From contig DAOWAG010000040.1 of assembly GCA_030634715.1 (NCBI GenBank), forward strand, positions 1-8,166: a stretch of 8,166 bases of DNA. The letters are read 5' to 3'. The notes below the pieces were generated by a model. That model was not told the DNA's origin. It made no database searches and was given only the letters and a program-made list of their open reading frames with translations. Numbering within the stretch: the stretch's first letter is position 1; each line of letters starts with the position of its first letter. Source of the DNA: Candidatus Aegiribacteria sp. (GTDB lineage Bacteria; Fermentibacterota; Fermentibacteria; Fermentibacterales; Fermentibacteraceae). Shown here in pieces: positions 1-6,396 of the stretch. The position numbers and the translations under genes were made by a program.

Positions 1-2
1 AA

Positions 3-881
3 GTCACCATCCACAAAATGGCGCTATACCTCCTTCTCCTCCTGACATCCATTCCCTTCCTTGATAATTTCAGCTGGGGTCAGGTTAATATCCTTTCCTG
101 TCTTCTCATTCTCTTGACTCTTTACTTGTACAGGGAAAACAGACGAGTATGTGCCGGTATTGTCCTTGCCCTTGCCACCTCGATAAATTGCTATCCAGCG
201 TTATTTCTCGTTTATTTCCTTCTGAAACGTGATTACAAATTTCTTATTACCTACGCAGCCGCTATACTCGGTTTGTTCTGTATTCTCCCGACCGTGATTC
301 TGGGGCCGGAGGGTTGGATTCGATTTCACAGATCTTCGATCGGTGCAATGTTCTATGCACCCTGAGTCAAACACGAGATCAGTTCTCAGTACATTTCAAA
401 TGTTCTGTTCCGGCTGTTCAGCATGCTGGATATCCATATGTCAAATCTTCCGTATCTGTTGACGAGAGTTATCGGATTACTCGTGCTACTGTGGAATATC
501 AGGTTGATTCGAGTGATTCAGAGGGCGCGTATTCCCGGTGAGATGCTTCTCTCTGCAATAACTCTATTTCTTTCAATACCGTTTATCCTGTCCACATCAT
601 GGCCTCACTATTTTGTATTCCTTCCTTTCTGTCAGGCTGCATTGTACATTCAAATCAGATCATTGCACAGGAACATGCAGTATAACCTGATCCCAGCATT
701 GCTGATCAGCTTATCTGTTATTCTCTCGAGTGTATTCATCCTGGATCTGTTTTCAGGCATAATGGTATACTATGAAGTGGGAATGCTATTCTTATCGAAC
801 TTGCTTCTTCTGTCAGCACTGTATTTAATAGTTGATCGGCAAAGGGTGATTCTATCGAAAGATCTTCAACAACCGAATTGA
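3..881 (+). pseudogene. GT87 family (DUF2029-like) polytopic membrane glycosyltransferase, 5'-truncated by window edge, interrupted by an in-frame TGA
   Basis: The frame is open from the window edge, so the start lies outside. It ends at a TAA at 879-881. One in-frame TGA at 363-365 splits it, and the frame then continues unchanged for 171 codons. The first part has the GT87 hallmark GQVN after a hydrophobic helix and then a helix ending in NCYPALFL. The second part has the late-GT87 signature TSWPHYFVFLP. The two halves therefore look like one ancestral protein. At least eight hydrophobic segments are visible. Members of the family are GT-C enzymes that move a sugar from a polyprenyl-phosphate donor on the outer face of the inner membrane; the catalytic Asp loop would lie upstream of the window. 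The position before the conserved YP is Asn-Cys, where a Lys is common in relatives. The gene is called a pseudogene because TGA is a normal stop in the neighbours. A sequencing error, or expression as two pieces (ATG at 423), remains possible. The substrate is unknown. Confidence 0.72.
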
Positions 882-898
882 GCTGATCTCTCGTGGAA

Positions 899-1288
899 TT
901 AAGGACAGAGTTCGAAGCGGTGAGGGAGGAGTTGAGCAAGTGTGAAGGTTCGCGTTTCTTCCGGTCCGGCAACTATAATCTGAAAATCCTCCCGACAGAA
1001 TTCAGCCAGAACTTGTCTGCACGCACCGCAGGGAAGAGGTTCCCCATCCGGTGAATAAACAAGTATTCTTCTGAAAGTTCTGATTCCTTCAGAAACAGCT
1101 GAAAACAGAGCGCTGCGTTCAGCGCAGATGGTCAATCCGAATGAAGCGTTTTCGATATTAACTCCGAAGTGGAGTTTACCGTCTGTGTCTTCAATAACCG
1201 CCGCAACGCGGAATTCAGAATAAGGACAATAGCAGGAGCTGATCAGTTTTTCAGCGATCTCCCTGAATCTGATCAGGTCATTCCCCAT
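899..1288 (-). CDS. cdd: Cytidine deaminase, homotetrameric zinc type
   Basis: A 129-residue protein, the usual length of the short tetrameric Cdd class. It hydrolyses cytidine or deoxycytidine to uridine or deoxyuridine in cytosolic pyrimidine salvage. The zinc site is intact: Cys55 and the proton-shuttling Glu57 lie in CAERSAL, and Cys87 and Cys90 in PCGACRQ. The nucleoside-binding NIENAS motif (Asn44, Glu46) and the N-terminal PYSEF (22-26) are present. The ATG overlaps the TGA of the upstream cyclic-nucleotide-binding gene (TGATG). No clear Shine-Dalgarno precedes it, and a small hairpin occupies that place, so translation probably depends on coupling. It is the last gene of the three-gene minus-strand operon and converges on the glycosyltransferase gene with a 17-nt gap and no obvious terminator. 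Confidence 0.96.
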   Translation of the reverse strand: MGNDLIRFREIAEKLISSCYCPYSEFRVAAVIEDTDGKLHFGVNIENASFGLTICAERSALFSAVSEGIRTFRRILVYSPDGEPLPCGACRQVLAEFCREDFQIIVAGPEETRTFTLAQLLPHRFELCP

Positions 1289-1770
1289 CAGAATGTTCGT
1301 TCAATGAACGGCAGCGATCTCAGCTTGTCATTTGCATTTCTCAGTCTGAGGGAGAGAACTTCGGAGAAAGCCCGAACTACTTTCAGGCCTATTCTGGGAT
1401 TATCAGTGAGAATGGTGGAAATATCCGAATGCGGGATTCTGGCCAATTCGATGTTTGTATGTGAATAAACCGATGCGCTTCTGCTTCGGTGATCAAGGAG
1501 AACCATTTCACCGAAAAAATCACCGACGTTTAGAATTCCGAGAATCTGCTCGATGCCTTCATAGGTTCTCTTTGTAATACGGACTTTTCCTGAGAGTATT
1601 AGATAGAGATGCTCACCGGGATCATCTTCGCGGATAACTATATTGTTGGCGTTCCACACAGCGTATTCCGCTTTATTTATGAATAGTTCAAGTTCAGCAG
1701 GTTCCAGGTTTCGAAATAAATAGGCAGTTTTGAAAACATCTCTGTGCGCTTTGGTGATGTTACTGGTCAT
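1288..1770 (-). CDS. Stand-alone cyclic nucleotide-binding domain protein (CAP_ED/CNB fold)
   Basis: The protein has 160 residues and is essentially one CNB domain (about 14-135) with a short helical tail. Visible hallmarks are FRNLEPAELELF (19-30), the Gly-rich turn GEHLYLILSGKVRI (52-65) and the phosphate-binding cassette from F86 to A99, with G87, E88, R97 and S98 (FGE...RSA). The RSA ending resembles the cassette of cAMP-binding CRP, so cAMP or cGMP binding is plausible. The C-terminal tail (about 135-160) has no helix-turn-helix, so it is not a Crp/Fnr-type regulator by itself; it may act by protein contact. A strong Shine-Dalgarno (GGAGG at 1785-1781) lies 10 nt before the ATG. It sits 26 nt after the RqcH-like gene and overlaps cdd by one base. 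The partner and output are unknown. Confidence 0.9.
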   Translation of the reverse strand: MTSNITKAHRDVFKTAYLFRNLEPAELELFINKAEYAVWNANNIVIREDDPGEHLYLILSGKVRITKRTYEGIEQILGILNVGDFFGEMVLLDHRSRSASVYSHTNIELARIPHSDISTILTDNPRIGLKVVRAFSEVLSLRLRNANDKLRSLPFIERTF

Positions 1771-1796
1771 GACTGGTTCTCCTCCTTTTGAATAAC

Positions 1797-3404
1797 TCAG
1801 ACTGAGATTTGCTTTTTCCTTGGCAGTCTGTCCAGGTCAACAAATATCGTTTTTTCTCTTTTATAGATTACCTGTCCAGGTTTTCCTTTCCTGATACGGC
1901 TAACATACTGCACTCGTGTATAATCGACTGGTACAACACCTGAAGATACTCCACTCCCCCGTGCTGCCGCCACTGCTGCTTCAAGTATGACTTCTGATGA
2001 GGGATTGTCAAACCTTCCGTCAAGCTTGAGAACAACATGCGCTCCGGGAATCCCCCTGGCGTGAAACCAGTAATCTCCCCTCTTACCAATATTGAATGTT
2101 ACCTCATCGTTCTCTCTCGCGTTCCGTCCTGCGAAGCATCTCCATCCACCTGTCAGTACAAGCGGTGTATGTTCCCTGCGGCTGTTGGCCTTTCTCCTGT
2201 TCCTCTTCTGATAGTCTCCCAGGAGAGTGTTCAATTCGTTGATTGAAAGCTCCGTTGATTCAGCGAGAGAAGTATCCAGCGCATTTATCTTTTCTGCTAT
2301 CGTAGTTTTGCGATCATTCAGATTATTTATCTCGATATCTGCATTTGAGGCTTTTCTGAAGTATCGCTGGGCATTTTCCACGAGAGATCTTGAGAATTTG
2401 AGTGGAATATCATGTTCGATTCCATTCCAATCCGTTATCAGAATCCTTTTCAATCCCCTTCTTGAATTGTTCTCCTCGGACAGGAGCAGATTTCCCCAGA
2501 TCCTGAACGTATCCGGAGATACCAGTGTCTTGAGCGCACTCATAACACTCGAAAGTCTTTTTTGCAGTTTTCCCCGTCTTCTGTGAAGAATTGATGTGTA
2601 GAGAGCAAGTCTGTCATCTTTCAGGCTGATTGTCCTGCTTGTCAGTTCTGCGGACAGAGGATTCTCAATGAGCTCTCCTTCTCCAAGCTGGATGGGCAGT
2701 GGCCCGTCAGGACCTGACCATGGACTGAAATCCTCATTCAGGAGAGCCTGTTCCAGTATCCTTACGGATTCAAAAACTGAAACTTCTGCTTTCAAGGCAT
2801 GTCTGATAAGTGCTCTTGCGGTTACCGGACCGATCCCTTCCAGCGTTCTGTAGATCTGTTCAGGGGTTACTATATCAGAAGACAGTTCATTTCTCAGATC
2901 GGGCGATTCGCACCACGATCCGGGCTGAAGTCCGGAGCCTGGCGGAGGTTTGTAAATCTGCCCCGGAGCTACAGTTCTGTATCTGCATTTACTGCTTGGT
3001 ACTTTTCTGTGGCAGGCAAGAATCCTGTTATCGGACATCCGCATGAGAATAATATTCGCATTTCGTCCCGTTGCCTCAAAAATCAGTTTAACATCCGGAG
3101 ATCCATAGAGAAGACCGCTCGCGAAAAGGATACACAGTATTCGATCGGATCCCGGCTGAGAGATTTCCTTTACTTCACCGCCTTCCAGGTGATGACACCA
3201 TACAGGAGAAACAGGTTCTGCCATCTCTCTATAATCGGTCCACCAGAGTCCCGGAGAATCAGGTCTCGCAGTCAGTACAAGCATATTATCGCCAAATACA
3301 AGACCATATCCATTCGGCACAGGTATCCCTATTTCACTGCAATGCCCACCCTGTATATGCTTCCTTAGAAGGGGTATCTGTGCACTGAGAAAAACGCCAT
3401 CCAA
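1797..3404 (-). CDS. rqcH: NFACT family protein, RqcH/Rqc2-like ribosome-quality-control factor (TTG start)
   Basis: The protein has 535 residues, slightly shorter than Bacillus RqcH. Family members bind obstructed 50S subunits carrying peptidyl-tRNA and recruit Ala-tRNA to add degradation tails; older names are FbpA or fibronectin-binding protein. The domain order is complete. NFACT-N spans 1-155: it starts DGVFL, has the tRNA-related Asp87-Arg88 in QPGSDRIL, GRNANIIL (113-120) and the PPP (153-155) ending. A helix-hairpin-helix covers about 176-206 (GIGPVTARAL). A charged coiled-coil middle covers about 266-400 and includes NAQRYF (344-349). NFACT-R spans about 415-525, with GRN at 426-428, YWFHARGIPGAH (445-456) and PVDYT (492-496). 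The start is TTG: the family N-terminus begins exactly there, and AAAGGAA (3417-3411) lies 6 nt upstream. It is the first gene of the minus-strand operon. Where B. subtilis has EIM this protein has E110-A-T. Tailing activity is inferred from the family. Confidence 0.92.
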   Translation of the reverse strand: MDGVFLSAQIPLLRKHIQGGHCSEIGIPVPNGYGLVFGDNMLVLTARPDSPGLWWTDYREMAEPVSPVWCHHLEGGEVKEISQPGSDRILCILFASGLLYGSPDVKLIFEATGRNANIILMRMSDNRILACHRKVPSSKCRYRTVAPGQIYKPPPGSGLQPGSWCESPDLRNELSSDIVTPEQIYRTLEGIGPVTARALIRHALKAEVSVFESVRILEQALLNEDFSPWSGPDGPLPIQLGEGELIENPLSAELTSRTISLKDDRLALYTSILHRRRGKLQKRLSSVMSALKTLVSPDTFRIWGNLLLSEENNSRRGLKRILITDWNGIEHDIPLKFSRSLVENAQRYFRKASNADIEINNLNDRKTTIAEKINALDTSLAESTELSINELNTLLGDYQKRNRRKANSRREHTPLVLTGGWRCFAGRNARENDEVTFNIGKRGDYWFHARGIPGAHVVLKLDGRFDNPSSEVILEAAVAAARGSGVSSGVVPVDYTRVQYVSRIRKGKPGQVIYKREKTIFVDLDRLPRKKQISV

Positions 3405-3410
3405 TGGAAC

Positions 3411-3417
3411 TTCCTTT
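3411..3417 (-). promoter_or_regulatory. Shine-Dalgarno for the TTG start of the RqcH-like gene
   Basis: The minus strand reads AAAGGAA, 6 nt before the TTG at 3404-3402. It decides the start because the family N-terminus (DGVFL) follows directly and no ATG is available near this point in frame. Confidence 0.75.
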
Positions 3418-3427
3418 CGCAGCGGAA

Positions 3428-3455
3428 TTGGTGAAAACTCAGGATAATGTATAAT
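3428..3455 (+). promoter_or_regulatory. Putative sigma70-type promoter of the yicC operon
   Basis: A perfect TATAAT lies at 3450-3455. A weak -35 (TTGGTG, 3428-3433, three of six matches) sits 16 bp upstream. The expected start of transcription, around 3462, would leave a leader of about 40 nt before the yicC ATG at 3502. The -10 box is exact, but the -35 is poor and the host's sigma factor preference is unknown. Confidence 0.55.
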
Positions 3456-3456
3456 A
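3451..3456 (-). promoter_or_regulatory. Putative -10 element of the divergent RqcH-like operon
   Basis: The minus strand reads TATTAT at 3456-3451, five of six matches to TATAAT, overlapping the plus-strand -10 with a one-base offset. The surrounding GTATA-A-TATAC (3449-3459) is an inverted repeat. No convincing minus-strand -35 was found at 16-18 bp spacing. The position would give a leader of about 40 nt to the TTG at 3404. Confidence 0.4.
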
Positions 3457-3488
3457 TACTTCTTGTCGCGGTTGGCAGTGATTACTTT

Positions 3489-3495
3489 GGAAGGA
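3489..3495 (+). promoter_or_regulatory. Shine-Dalgarno that sets the yicC start at 3502
   Basis: GGAAGGA lies 6 nt before the ATG at 3502. It favours this ATG over the upstream in-frame TTG at 3463, which would add 13 residues absent from the family and lies at or just after the predicted transcription start. Confidence 0.8.
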
Positions 3496-3501
3496 TACTT
3501 G

Positions 3502-4383
3502 ATGGAATCGATGACCGGTATTGGATCTGCTGCAGTTCAAAGAAGTGGTTTCAGAATCACTATTGAAGCGAAATCCGTGAATCATAAGAGCCTGAGCCCG
3601 ACAATCAGGTTGCCTGATGTACTCTGGAATCAGGAATCGGTAGTCTGGAAAACAATCAATAAGCTGTTCGAGAGAGGTAGAATTAAAATTAACGTCAGGA
3701 TTGATATTGAGGGAGAAGATGCTGCTTTACCTTCTGTCAACCTTGATGCCGTCAGGAAATACATCAAAGCAGCAAAGGTTATATCGAAGGATCTCGACTG
3801 TACAGATGAAGTGTCTGCTGGTGCGCTTTTCGGACTTCCGGGTGTAGTATCGATGACAGATCCTTCCGAACTGGACAGTGATGAGCTTCATAATGCTTTC
3901 CGGGAGTGTTTGGAGAAAGCGCTTAAAGCTCTAAAGGAAAATCGCATTCGCGAAGGGAACGCACTTGATCCTGTTTTCAGAGATGGTTTCAGAGAGATCG
4001 GATCACTTGCAGATCCGATACTGCTTGAACAGAAGAAAAATGTTCAGGAGAAGTTTCTAAAATTAAAGAAGAGAATTTCCATTCTTCTTGATGATGTGAA
4101 ACTGGATGAAAATCGACTCATGCAGGAACTGGCTATTATTGCTGACAGGTCAGATGTCAGTGAGGAAGCTCAGAGGCTTCAGTGTCATCTTGATCATGCC
4201 TGGGAAATCCTTGATTCTGATGAAACTTCTCATGGCCGCAAACTGGGATTCCTGATTCAGGAGATGCACAGGGAAATTAATACGATGGGATCCAAGGTCG
4301 ATAACGCAGACCTGTCTCTTTCAGTAATTGAGATGAAGAATATCCTTTCATCACTTAAGGAACAGGTTGTGAATATTGAATAA
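3502..4383 (+). CDS. yicC: YicC/YloC family endoribonuclease-like protein
   Basis: The protein has 293 residues, full length for the family. It begins with the family signature SMTGIG (3-8) followed by the SVNHKSL (25-31) and IRLP (35-38) segments of the YicC N-terminal domain. The C-terminal DUF1732 part ends with REINTMGSK and finally EQVVNIE, both diagnostic. Members act in RNA decay: E. coli YicC affects small-RNA turnover with PNPase, and Bacillus YloC is reported to have endoribonuclease activity. The ATG at 3502 is chosen from the SMTG motif and the GGAAGGA at 3489-3495. It is the first gene of the plus-strand operon and overlaps the next gene by 8 nt. The yicC-gmk adjacency is widely conserved in bacteria. 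Confidence 0.95.
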   Translation: MESMTGIGSAAVQRSGFRITIEAKSVNHKSLSPTIRLPDVLWNQESVVWKTINKLFERGRIKINVRIDIEGEDAALPSVNLDAVRKYIKAAKVISKDLDCTDEVSAGALFGLPGVVSMTDPSELDSDELHNAFRECLEKALKALKENRIREGNALDPVFRDGFREIGSLADPILLEQKKNVQEKFLKLKKRISILLDDVKLDENRLMQELAIIADRSDVSEEAQRLQCHLDHAWEILDSDETSHGRKLGFLIQEMHREINTMGSKVDNADLSLSVIEMKNILSSLKEQVVNIE

Positions 4384-5674
4384 ATCGTACGGTATTCTTG
4401 TAGTGCTGGCAGGACCTTCCGGCGCAGGAAAGACAACACTTGCGCATCACCTGGTTGATACATACCATTCTGCGATGTTCTCTGTTTCAACGACTACAAG
4501 ATCTTCGAGGGGATCTGAGGAAGATGGAGTAGACTATTTTTTCGTAAGCAGGGATGAGTTCGAGAAGAAAATTGAAAGCGGATACTTTCTCGAATGGGCT
4601 GAAGTCCACGGGCATCTGTATGGAACCTCGGCGGAATGGGCTTCAGGGCAGCTTGCTGCGGGGCGAAGTGTAATCCTGGATATAGATGTGCAGGGAGCAC
4701 TTCAGGTAAAGGCTGCCTTTCCTGAGTCAGTTCTGATTTTCATCCTTCCCGCGTCTCCGGAAGTACTGGGAGACAGGCTTATCAGCAGAAGTACCGATGA
4801 TTCTGCTATTATCCTTGAACGTATGAAGGCAGCGGCATGGGAAACTGGCTGGATCGGTGCTTTCGACTACTTCATCCGAAATGACAAACTCGATGATTCG
4901 GTTAAACAGGTGGAAACTGTACTTCAGGCAGAAAGAAACAGACTTGTGAATATGCCTTTTCCCAATGAAGCCATGATTTTCGAACCGGAGAGCTTCATTG
5001 GTCGTGACTACTGGAAAAACAGGAGAATCATAGTCACATCCGGACCTACACGAGAACCCCTGGATGAGGTCAGATTCATTTCAAACAGATCCAGCGGACT
5101 TATGGGATCAAGCATGGCGGAGGCTTTTAGGGATGCCGGTTCCGATGTACTTTTTGTTACTGGACCTGCCTGTAATAACAGCCTTCCAGGCGTGAATACG
5201 GTTCAGATTAAAACTGCTTCGGATATGCTGGCCATTCTCAGCAGGGAAGTTGAGAAAGCTGATCTATTAGTTATGGCTGCCGCGGTATCGGATTTTAAAC
5301 CGACGTCATACATCCATGGCAAGATGGAGCGGTCAGGAGGGCGCGAGTTGCATTTGGAAGCTACACCTGATATTCTTGCGACCCTCAGCAAAACAGTTGA
5401 ATGCATGTGCCCTGTCCTTGCGTTTGCCCTGGAATTCGGGGAAGATTTCGTAGAGAAGGCTCAGAAGAAGATGAGACTCAAAGGAGCATGCGCTGTATTC
5501 CTTAACAGGGGAGATGTGAGCGGAATTGGCATGGAAGCGACAGGTAACGAAGGAATGATAATCTTCGAGGATAGATCCTCTTTTAAGATTCATCGATGTT
5601 CAAAACGATTCGCTGCTGAACTTGTAGTAGCAGCGATGGGCAGATATATGAAAAAAAGGACAGGCAGGGAATGA
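4376..5674 (+). CDS. Bifunctional fusion: guanylate kinase (Gmk) + phosphopantothenate-cysteine ligase (CoaB)
   Basis: A 432-residue continuous frame joins two enzymes. Residues 1-192 are guanylate kinase (ATP + GMP to ADP + GDP): P-loop GPSGAGKTT (13-21), GMP-site SVSTTTR (36-42) with Arg45, Tyr54, Glu73 and Tyr82-Gly-Thr, then DIDVQGA (102-108), Arg149 and FDYFIRND (163-170). Residues 193-215 form a linker. Residues 216-427 are the CoaB domain, which ligates cysteine to 4'-phosphopantothenate in coenzyme A synthesis: TSGPTREPLDEVRFISNRSSG (221-241) with Asn237, AAAVSDFKP (301-309), Lys316 in a KMER segment corresponding to the KIKK region, TPDIL (330-334), and K362-K363 with N375. Asn237 and Lys316 match residues known to be essential in E. 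coli CoaBC. The CoaC flavoprotein half is absent. The start is TTG, 8 nt inside the yicC end; an in-frame stop lies directly upstream, and a weak AAGGA sits 14 nt away. The stop overlaps the next ATG (ATGA). Gmk is assigned with high certainty; fused activity is inferred. Confidence 0.93.
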   Translation: MNKSYGILVVLAGPSGAGKTTLAHHLVDTYHSAMFSVSTTTRSSRGSEEDGVDYFFVSRDEFEKKIESGYFLEWAEVHGHLYGTSAEWASGQLAAGRSVILDIDVQGALQVKAAFPESVLIFILPASPEVLGDRLISRSTDDSAIILERMKAAAWETGWIGAFDYFIRNDKLDDSVKQVETVLQAERNRLVNMPFPNEAMIFEPESFIGRDYWKNRRIIVTSGPTREPLDEVRFISNRSSGLMGSSMAEAFRDAGSDVLFVTGPACNNSLPGVNTVQIKTASDMLAILSREVEKADLLVMAAAVSDFKPTSYIHGKMERSGGRELHLEATPDILATLSKTVECMCPVLAFALEFGEDFVEKAQKKMRLKGACAVFLNRGDVSGIGMEATGNEGMIIFEDRSSFKIHRCSKRFAAELVVAAMGRYMKKRTGRE

Positions 5675-6396
5675 GTTCTACAGGTAAGGGTGACCCATTC
5701 TGGAATTCAGTTGCTAGTTTCGATCTTGATGAGATATTCGTACTCCCCGATTGGATCAGCAAACTCACAGATGAGGGGAGATGTCCTGAGAGGAAAATCA
5801 ATTCCCGCAGTATAGATTCAGAACTGGAGGCTCTAAAGACAAGAGTTGGAGATTGTTCGGGCTGCCAATTAAGCGCGGAGCGTAACACGATTGTATTTGG
5901 AGACGGGAACCCGGCGGCAGGGATACTGATCATTGGTGAGGGTCCGGGAGCAAATGAAGATAAGCTGGGTAAACCTTTTGTTGGAAAAGCAGGAAAACTT
6001 CTTGACAGGATTCTGGAGGCGATTGACCTTGATAGAACCTCTGTATACATCACGAATATCGTGAAGTGCAGACCACCAGGTAACAGAACGCCATCGAAGG
6101 ACGAAGTGGTCGCGTGTCTGTGGATACTTGAGGAGCAGATAAGGATAATGACACCGGGTGTTATTGTAACTCTGGGAGCTCCCGCAAGCAGAACCATCAT
6201 TGGAAGCACAGATGGTATTGGCAAGCTTCGGGGCTCAATTCACAGATATGGTGAGATACCGGTTATCCCCACATACCATCCCGCTGCTCTATTGAGAACC
6301 CAGGCACTCAAGAGACCTGTGTGGGAGGACATGAAGAGGTTGAAACAGCTATTAGGGAACCTTGGACTTCCTCGAACTGAACAGGATCAAGTATGA
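5671..6396 (+). CDS. Family 4 uracil-DNA glycosylase, iron-sulfur type
   Basis: The protein has 241 residues. It removes uracil from DNA, starting base excision repair. Four cysteines in the family 4 arrangement should hold a 4Fe-4S cluster: Cys62, Cys65, Cys133 and Cys149. Motif 1 is GEGPGANED (89-97), followed by GKPFVGKAGKLLD (100-112), YITNIVKCRPPGNR (126-139) and the late motif TYHPAALLR (201-209) with His203. About 60 residues precede the first cluster cysteine, so there is an N-terminal extension of unassigned role that is longer than in compact thermophile enzymes. The ATG overlaps the CoaB TGA and the gene's own TGA overlaps the dnaB ATG, both as ATGA, so translation is probably coupled on both sides. 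Co-transcription with dnaB and radA fits a repair role at the replication fork. Confidence 0.95.
   Translation: MSSTGKGDPFWNSVASFDLDEIFVLPDWISKLTDEGRCPERKINSRSIDSELEALKTRVGDCSGCQLSAERNTIVFGDGNPAAGILIIGEGPGANEDKLGKPFVGKAGKLLDRILEAIDLDRTSVYITNIVKCRPPGNRTPSKDEVVACLWILEEQIRIMTPGVIVTLGAPASRTIIGSTDGIGKLRGSIHRYGEIPVIPTYHPAALLRTQALKRPVWEDMKRLKQLLGNLGLPRTEQDQV

Noticed and set aside
363..365. A recoded genetic code with TGA as Gly or Trp
   Set aside because: TGA ends the RqcH-like, CNB, gmk-coaB and glycosylase genes at the expected family lengths, with start codons of following genes overlapping three of them.
423..881. The second half of the glycosyltransferase as an independent membrane protein starting at ATG 423
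   Set aside because: The frame is unbroken from the TGA at 363-365 to 423 and encodes family-like sequence. No Shine-Dalgarno is visible before the ATG, so a remnant of one gene is simpler.
882..898. A bidirectional terminator between the converging glycosyltransferase and cdd genes
   Set aside because: The gap is only 17 nt. The nearby inverted repeats (AGATC/GATCT) are weak, with long loops and no T-tract.
2799..3368. A 189-codon open frame on the plus strand inside the RqcH-like gene
   Set aside because: It is opposite to a well-supported NFACT-N domain, is rich in Arg, Ser and Tyr, and shows no family pattern or ribosome-binding site.
3463..3501. A longer yicC start at the TTG 3463
   Set aside because: The 13 added residues do not belong to the family. 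The TTG lies at or within the predicted promoter start region, and the ATG at 3502 has an ideal Shine-Dalgarno and the SMTG signature.
5583..6224. A 213-codon open frame on the minus strand
   Set aside because: It is antisense to the end of gmk-coaB and the family 4 glycosylase, both certain by motif. Its translation is Ser/Pro/Leu-rich low-information sequence with no recognisable domain.
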